A stretch of DNA of 58,887 bases from Cytophagales bacterium CG12_big_fil_rev_8_21_14_0_65_40_12. GTDB lineage: Bacteria > Bacteroidota > Bacteroidia > Cytophagales > Cyclobacteriaceae. The notes below the pieces were generated by a model. That model had not been told where the DNA came from, did no database searches, and was given only the letters and a program-made list of their open reading frames with translations. The number at the start of each line of letters is the position of its first letter. Within the stretch, counting starts at the first letter, position 1. Of the stretch, positions 54,639 to 58,887 are shown in pieces. The stretch covers positions 1 through 58,887 of the forward strand of contig PCUU01000003.1 of NCBI GenBank assembly GCA_002786855.1, given 5' to 3'. Made by a program: the position numbers and the translations under genes.

Positions 54639-55196
54639 CCCTTCAATCTCATTACAGAGCTCTTGGTACCAAGCCTCACCATATTTTCTGATCAACGCAT
54701 CTTTCAAAAACTTATAAACAGGCACGCCCAACTTTTTGCCCAAAGTGCAAGCAGCAGAACAGATAGACCAACGATCATAATTCAGCGCTTCGTAATGATC
54801 GTATTTTGTAATTCGAATGGGGTAAAGTTCGCATGAGATGGGTTTCTTGAAAGTAGTCTTACCATCTCGATAAGCTTGTTCTATTCCACATTTCAGAATT
54901 CCTTTTTCATCATAAATAGAAAAAGCACATTCTCTATTACCAATGGTTGTGGTAGAATAATCACCTTCAAAATCAATGATGTAGGGACCTTCCTTTTCTA
55001 TTGCTTTCAAGCCTTCCTCACTTAGATACGGCTTCACGGCTTCCAAGGCGTCTTCCAGTTCCTTGAGCTCATGATCTTCAAGCGGTGCACCTAAATCACC
55101 TTCGACACAACAAGCCCCTTTACATTTTTCAAGATCGCACACAAAGAATTGTTCTTTGATGTCGTCACTGATTACTGCGTTCTCTACTAAAATCAT
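54633..55196 (-). CDS. DUF3109 cysteine-rich protein
   Basis: About 187 residues from the ATG at 55196 ([13 protein letters not shown]); a longer start at 55217 would lie upstream of the likely transcript start. The DUF3109 pattern is seen: [23 protein letters not shown], further cysteines in [22 protein letters not shown] and [20 protein letters not shown]. The cysteine number suggests metal or iron-sulfur binding. Related to the YkgJ zinc/iron-chelating families by motif; function unknown. Confidence 0.9.
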   Translation of the reverse strand: MILVENAVISDDIKEQFFVCDLEKCKGACCVEGDLGAPLEDHELKELEDALEAVKPYLSEEGLKAIEKEGPYIIDFEGDYSTTTIGNRECAFSIYDEKGILKCGIEQAYRDGKTTFKKPISCELYPIRITKYDHYEALNYDRWSICSAACTLGKKLGVPVYKFLKDALIRKYGEAWYQELCNEIEGK

Positions 55197-55214
55197 TCGA
55201 ATACGTTTGGACTG

Positions 55215-55222
55215 CAAATATA
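55215..55222 (-). promoter_or_regulatory. -7 element of the DUF3109 gene
   Basis: On the minus strand TATATTTG, followed by CAGTCC, fits the -7 consensus exactly and lies 18 nt before the ATG at 55196, which supports that start. Confidence 0.6.
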
Positions 55223-55254
55223 ACCAACTAACAGCTTCAATCAGATCAAAATGC

Positions 55255-55262
55255 TAACTTTG
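55255..55262 (+). promoter_or_regulatory. -7 element of the glycan operon starting at 55279
   Basis: TAACTTTG fits TAnnTTTG exactly and lies 16 nt before the ATG at 55279. No clear TTG at -33. Confidence 0.6.
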
Positions 55263-55278
55263 CGACCAACGTTTACAA

Positions 55279-56043
55279 ATGAGAGAACCGGTTAAAATTT
55301 CGGGGGTTGTCATTACCCATAATGAAGAGAAAAACATTGGTAGATGCTTAAATTCATTAATCGGTATATGTGACGAAATTTTGGTGGTCGATTCCTATTC
55401 CACTGATCGCACCAAAGAAATCTGTCTGAAACTTGGGGTGAGGTTTATCCAAAACGCTTGGAATGGCTTTTTAGCTCAAAAGAATTTTGCGCAAGACAAA
55501 GCTGAATTTGATTACGTGCTACAACTAGACGCGGATGAGGTCTTATCTCCCGCATTGGAAAAATCAATTCTTGGCGTCAAAGCCAATTGGCAATTCGATG
55601 GCTATTACTTCAACAGGTTTACAAATTATTGTGGAAAGTGGATCAACCACTCTGGCTGGTATCCTGATGCAAAACTTAGACTTTACGACAGGCGCAAGGG
55701 TAAATGGGAAGGTCTTGACCCGCACCCCTCTGTCCATTTGATTGGCGCTGCTCAACACATCAAGGGTGATTTACTCCATTATTCATACACCAGTTACGAA
55801 GATCATATCAATCGATCGGCCAATTATGCCTTACAAGCCGCAAAGGCAATGCACCAGTTGGGCAAAAAGCCCAGTAATTTTAAGCTGGTCTTTAGTCCAG
55901 CATTTAAATTTGTTCAGACTTACCTGCTTAAACAGGGTTTTAGAGATGGCTTTGAAGGATTGATTATTTGCAAAACGTCCGCATATTATACCTTCCTAAA
56001 ATACATGTACTTAAAACTCATCACCAAGGGAAAAACCGTTTAA
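55279..56043 (+). CDS. Glycosyltransferase family 2 (WaaE/KdtX-like)
   Basis: 254 residues. ISGVVITHNEEKNIGRCLNSL, ILVVDSYSTDRTKEIC, and LQLDADEVLSPALEKS give the GT2 nucleotide-sugar site. KLRLYDRRKGKWEGLDPHPSVHL is a mark of the KdtX/WaaE-like branch that modifies lipopolysaccharide cores. There are no strong membrane helices; the C-terminal stretch is basic and probably peripheral. The stop shares one base with the next ATG (TAATG). Confidence 0.9.
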   Translation: MREPVKISGVVITHNEEKNIGRCLNSLIGICDEILVVDSYSTDRTKEICLKLGVRFIQNAWNGFLAQKNFAQDKAEFDYVLQLDADEVLSPALEKSILGVKANWQFDGYYFNRFTNYCGKWINHSGWYPDAKLRLYDRRKGKWEGLDPHPSVHLIGAAQHIKGDLLHYSYTSYEDHINRSANYALQAAKAMHQLGKKPSNFKLVFSPAFKFVQTYLLKQGFRDGFEGLIICKTSAYYTFLKYMYLKLITKGKTV

Positions 56044-57707
56044 TGAAAGGTTTATTAAAATTACTCTCGCTCGAAGCAGATCATCAAAAGCAGGTTGTGT
56101 TTTTAATGACCCTCATTTCGATACTGTACCTTTACAACTTCAGCATAAACGACATTTGGACGCCAAATGAGAGCTTTTATGCTGAGTCTGTCCGTGAGAT
56201 GTTTGAAAGTGGTAATTTCTTGGATATTCAGTACAACTATGAACCGAGATACAACAAACCTCCTCTTACCTATTGGTTGATTGCCGCGAGCGCCTCCGTT
56301 TTCGGGCTCAATGAATTCGGAATAAGATTACCAATTATACTGCTTACCATTGGATCAGTATGGCTAACGTATCTTCTGGGAAAGAAGCTTTATGGCCAAA
56401 GGGGTGGAATTTATGCCTTGGTGATCATGGCTGTGAGTGTTCAACTTATGGCAGTAAAACAGTATGCCTCACCAGAAATCCCTTTAACCTTCTTTTTTAC
56501 GCTAACACTTTATTGGTTTATCAAAGCCTATCAAGAGAATAAAACCAAGTATTATTATTTGGCTTATGTTGCCTTAGGCCTAACTGTGTTGACAAAAGGC
56601 TACCCTTATATTGTAGTCATAGCAGGTATTATTGGTCTATTTACCCTACTCGATAACGGCTTCAACCTTAAAAGTACTTTTAAGAAGACCGGCCAATTCA
56701 AGCTGCATTTTGGAGTTCCTATTGTCTTAATCATTGGTTTGAGCTGGGTCATTTATATGTATCTAAATTTTGGGAGTGATTTCTGGGAAATCTTTCAGCG
56801 CGAAACTTTCGATAGGGCCTTTACTCGAAATGAAAAAAGCATGAGGCCATTTTTCTATGTTGAAGTCATTTCTTGGACTATCCTCCCCTATTCTTTGGCC
56901 TTTTTCATCATTCTTGGTTATTATCTGTTCAAGTTCAAAAAAATCAAAAAAGAAATTGCGCTTGCTTTCTCATGGTTCATAGTCATGTTCGTGATTTTTA
57001 CCGCAGCCAAAGGCAAAATCCCCACCTACTTTATTCAGGCGCATCCTGCTATAGCGCTTATGATTACCGCTTTTTTGCTTAATCCAGTACCTTATAATTC
57101 AACATTGAAGCGAGTAATCCGGGTGCCTCTTATAGCCATTGGAGTTTTGATAATGGCAATCTCCTTTTATACGGTTCACTTTCTTGAACTGAGTTACGTC
57201 TGGTACCTTTTACCCATAATTTTCACTGGGGTAATCGTTCTGATTTTTATTAACAAGAAAAGGGGAGATGAGATTTCTACCCAAGTTGCTATTCCGTTCT
57301 ACGCAATTCTATCTGTCTATATTTTAGTGGCCGCATTCTTGGTACCGATAGAACAGTTCAGACCTTATAAAAAGATTGGTTCGGTAATTAAGGAAAGGAA
57401 TACTATCAATGACAAAACACCCATCTTAATTGAGAAAACGCTTATTCACAACATCCCTTTTTATGCCGAAAGGAGAGCAATTCGTGATCAAACCATTGGC
57501 GATATTCAAAACTATTCCGGACAAACTTTAGCGCTGGTAAGGCATGATACAGCATTAGAAATTGAAGGTTTCGAAACCTTATGGTCTGGTTTAATTTATG
57601 ATTTTCCTAGTGAATCACAATTTGCAAAATTCGTTATGGCATGTTTGAAAGCCAAAAACGGAGACTTATCACAATTTGAAGAATATTCCCTTATTTTAAA
57701 GCAATGA
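56043..57707 (+). CDS. ArnT-like glycosyltransferase family 39, membrane protein
   Basis: About 554 residues. The ATG at 56043 (MKGLLKLLSLEADHQK) is preferred over an upstream in-frame ATG inside the GT2 gene. The first periplasmic loop has NDIWTPNESFYAESVREM (with the acidic residue typical of GT39/PMT family), EPRYNKPPLTYWLIA and GLNEFGIRLPIILLT. Ten or more helices follow, and a C-terminal soluble domain from about residue 460. ArnT-like enzymes move sugars from a polyprenyl carrier to lipid A or protein; the acceptor is unknown. Confidence 0.9.
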   Translation: MKGLLKLLSLEADHQKQVVFLMTLISILYLYNFSINDIWTPNESFYAESVREMFESGNFLDIQYNYEPRYNKPPLTYWLIAASASVFGLNEFGIRLPIILLTIGSVWLTYLLGKKLYGQRGGIYALVIMAVSVQLMAVKQYASPEIPLTFFFTLTLYWFIKAYQENKTKYYYLAYVALGLTVLTKGYPYIVVIAGIIGLFTLLDNGFNLKSTFKKTGQFKLHFGVPIVLIIGLSWVIYMYLNFGSDFWEIFQRETFDRAFTRNEKSMRPFFYVEVISWTILPYSLAFFIILGYYLFKFKKIKKEIALAFSWFIVMFVIFTAAKGKIPTYFIQAHPAIALMITAFLLNPVPYNSTLKRVIRVPLIAIGVLIMAISFYTVHFLELSYVWYLLPIIFTGVIVLIFINKKRGDEISTQVAIPFYAILSVYILVAAFLVPIEQFRPYKKIGSVIKERNTINDKTPILIEKTLIHNIPFYAERRAIRDQTIGDIQNYSGQTLALVRHDTALEIEGFETLWSGLIYDFPSESQFAKFVMACLKAKNGDLSQFEEYSLILKQ

Positions 57708-58459
57708 ATGCTCCAATAAAACCCTTTTCTAAAATCACCTTTTTGTTCAGAGCTCTAAAGTATCGCTATCGAAACGATAGAGAGGAATTGCAATACATCA
57801 TGAAAAATGTAAAGCACGGGAATACTGTATTGGATATTGGCGCTCATAAGGGAGCCTATTTATACTGGCTTCGAAAAGCGGTAGGGCCGAAAGGCCAAGT
57901 CATAGCTTTAGAACCGCAGCCCACTCTGTTTCAATATCTTGAGACCGCCATTTCAAAATTCGGATTCAAGAACATAAAAATTCACCATGCTGGCGCTTCA
58001 TCTGTTAAAGATACTTTATCGCTCTTCATTCCTAAAGCGGAGGGAGGAACTTCCCCCGGAGCCACCTTCGAAAAAAGAGAAACTACAGAAAACAGCCATT
58101 TGATTGAAGTTGAAGTCATCCCGTTAAACGATCTTCTCAAGAACCGAAAATCCAAAATTGACTTTATAAAGATGGATGTTGAAGGGCATGAATTAGACGC
58201 CTTTAAAGGAGCCTCAGATATACTTTTAGAAGATCGACCTACAATTCTTTTTGAATGCGAGAATAGACACCTCAAAGGAATTACCATCTTTGATGTGTTC
58301 GCATACCTCAATTCACTAGGTTATTCAGGCTTTTTCTTTCTCAATTCAGTGCTCACTCCACTAGAACAATTCGATATAGCAATTCATCAAGCTACCCATG
58401 AGGGTGAAATTATTGATAAGAAAAAATACATCAACAACTTCGTTTTCAAAGTGGCTTAA
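57704..58459 (+). CDS. FkbM family methyltransferase
   Basis: 251 residues. SAM-binding motif VLDIGAHKGAYLYWLRKAVG, VIALEPQPTLFQYLE, LNDLLKNRKSKIDFIKMDVEGHELDAFKGA and PTILFECENRHL are the FkbM signature. Such enzymes O-methylate sugars of surface glycans. Overlaps the GT39 gene by 4 nt (ATGA). A second FkbM gene follows at once. Confidence 0.92.
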   Translation: MNAPIKPFSKITFLFRALKYRYRNDREELQYIMKNVKHGNTVLDIGAHKGAYLYWLRKAVGPKGQVIALEPQPTLFQYLETAISKFGFKNIKIHHAGASSVKDTLSLFIPKAEGGTSPGATFEKRETTENSHLIEVEVIPLNDLLKNRKSKIDFIKMDVEGHELDAFKGASDILLEDRPTILFECENRHLKGITIFDVFAYLNSLGYSGFFFLNSVLTPLEQFDIAIHQATHEGEIIDKKKYINNFVFKVA

Positions 58460-58463
58460 GCAA

Positions 58464-58887
58464 ATGGCAAATCTCAAAAGAATTATAAAAAACATCGCCA
58501 ACGGAGCCTATGCTCCTATCAAGGCAAAACTGAAGAAGAGCTACAGACCTAAGCAGTATATAAAAAAATATGGACAAGTAAAGGGAATGGAATTATATCA
58601 TAAATTCCACTCAGGGCCTGAAGGGGAACTGGTTGAGTATGAAATCCCAGGTTATCTTTCACCATTGTTTTTGCGAGTTGGCACATCCGATGAGCCTACT
58701 TTCAGGCAAGTTTTTATGAATGTTCGATATGAAATTGATCTTCCTTTTTCGCCAAAAACCATTATTGATGGAGGTTCTAATATTGGGTATGCATCCGTTT
58801 TTTACGCCAATAAATACCCGCAAGCTGAAATTCTGGCCATTGAGCCCGACAGTTCCAATTTTGAGATGGTCATAAAGAATACATCCA
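58464..58887 (+). CDS. FkbM family methyltransferase, cut by the window edge
   Basis: The first 141 codons are present; the 3' end is missing. ATG at 58464 is 4 nt after the previous stop. A basic N-terminal region (MANLKRIIKNIANGAYAPIK) leads to TIIDGGSNIGYASVFYANKYP and ILAIEPDSSNFEMV, the SAM motifs of FkbM proteins. It differs clearly from its neighbour, so it is a second enzyme and not a simple duplicate. Same operon. Confidence 0.85.
   Translation, partial: MANLKRIIKNIANGAYAPIKAKLKKSYRPKQYIKKYGQVKGMELYHKFHSGPEGELVEYEIPGYLSPLFLRVGTSDEPTFRQVFMNVRYEIDLPFSPKTIIDGGSNIGYASVFYANKYPQAEILAIEPDSSNFEMVIKNTS

Noticed and set aside
54968..54990. GTAGGGACC stretch in the DUF3109 gene, like the REP outer arm
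   Set aside because: No mirror arm and no CATG centre follow; a chance match within coding sequence.

Overview
The window comes from a member of the Bacteroidota, most likely a free-living aerobic Cytophagales-type bacterium. The evidence is two secreted proteins ending in type IX secretion (T9SS) sorting domains, a cbb3 oxidase operon with a fused CcoN-CcoO subunit, an ExbB / small membrane protein / ExbD / ExbD cluster, DUF3109 and FkbM proteins, and several promoters with the Bacteroidota -7 element TAnnTTTG. The species cannot be fixed from the sequence alone.

Layout. 1-8 kb: a secreted esterase-like T9SS protein converges on a minus-strand run guaA, a periplasmic-binding-like lipid/amino-acid-type receptor domain protein, and hemL. 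8-10 kb: a small membrane-anchored gene broken by one in-frame TAG, then an outer-membrane-barrel-like protein. 10-13.5 kb: a light-related plus-strand block: DUF3471-like protein, a DUF2256 zinc-ribbon-like peptide (46 aa), an iron-sulfur bacterial photolyase (FeS-BCP/CryPro class) and a DASH cryptochrome, the last three joined by 4-nt overlaps. 13.5-19.4 kb, minus strand: the cbb3 oxidase operon ccoNO-ccoQ-ccoP-ccoG-ccoH and a DsbD_2/SafE-type membrane protein. The copper ATPase CcoI and assembly factor CcoS are not here.

20-26.3 kb: a probable acquired island. It holds hsdR, a RAYT (REP-associated tyrosine transposase) gene and an hsdM-hsdS fusion in one tight operon, bracketed by imperfect palindromes. 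The island carries four CATG-centred REP-like palindromes, two inside the RAYT gene itself and one inserted in frame in hsdMS. This is the most unusual part of the window.

26-36 kb: a conserved HSDR_N_2 protein divergent from amn (AMP nucleosidase) and an amidohydrolase lipoprotein; a large T9SS-secreted GH13 amylase with three copies of an accessory module; an ExbB/ExbD energy-transducing operon; tRNA-Ser(GGA). 35.7-41.9 kb: a seven-gene, overlapping minus-strand operon with two GT2 glycosyltransferases, a polysaccharide deacetylase, a PP2C/SpoIIE-type phosphatase, TatD and asparaginase. 41.9-46.7 kb: ruvC against a HIT protein, greA, a D-2-hydroxyacid dehydrogenase, mgtE and rsmA, with a structured leader or small RNA candidate before greA. 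46.8-54.6 kb: pdxA, a small membrane protein, a SulP transporter, then a fatty-acid/translation block yceD(DUF177)-rpmF-fabH-efp-accB-accC. 54.6-58.9 kb: DUF3109 divergent from a surface-glycan operon (GT2, GT39/ArnT-like, two FkbM methyltransferases, the last cut by the window edge).

All functional calls come from reading motifs and remembered family features; no database search was run.
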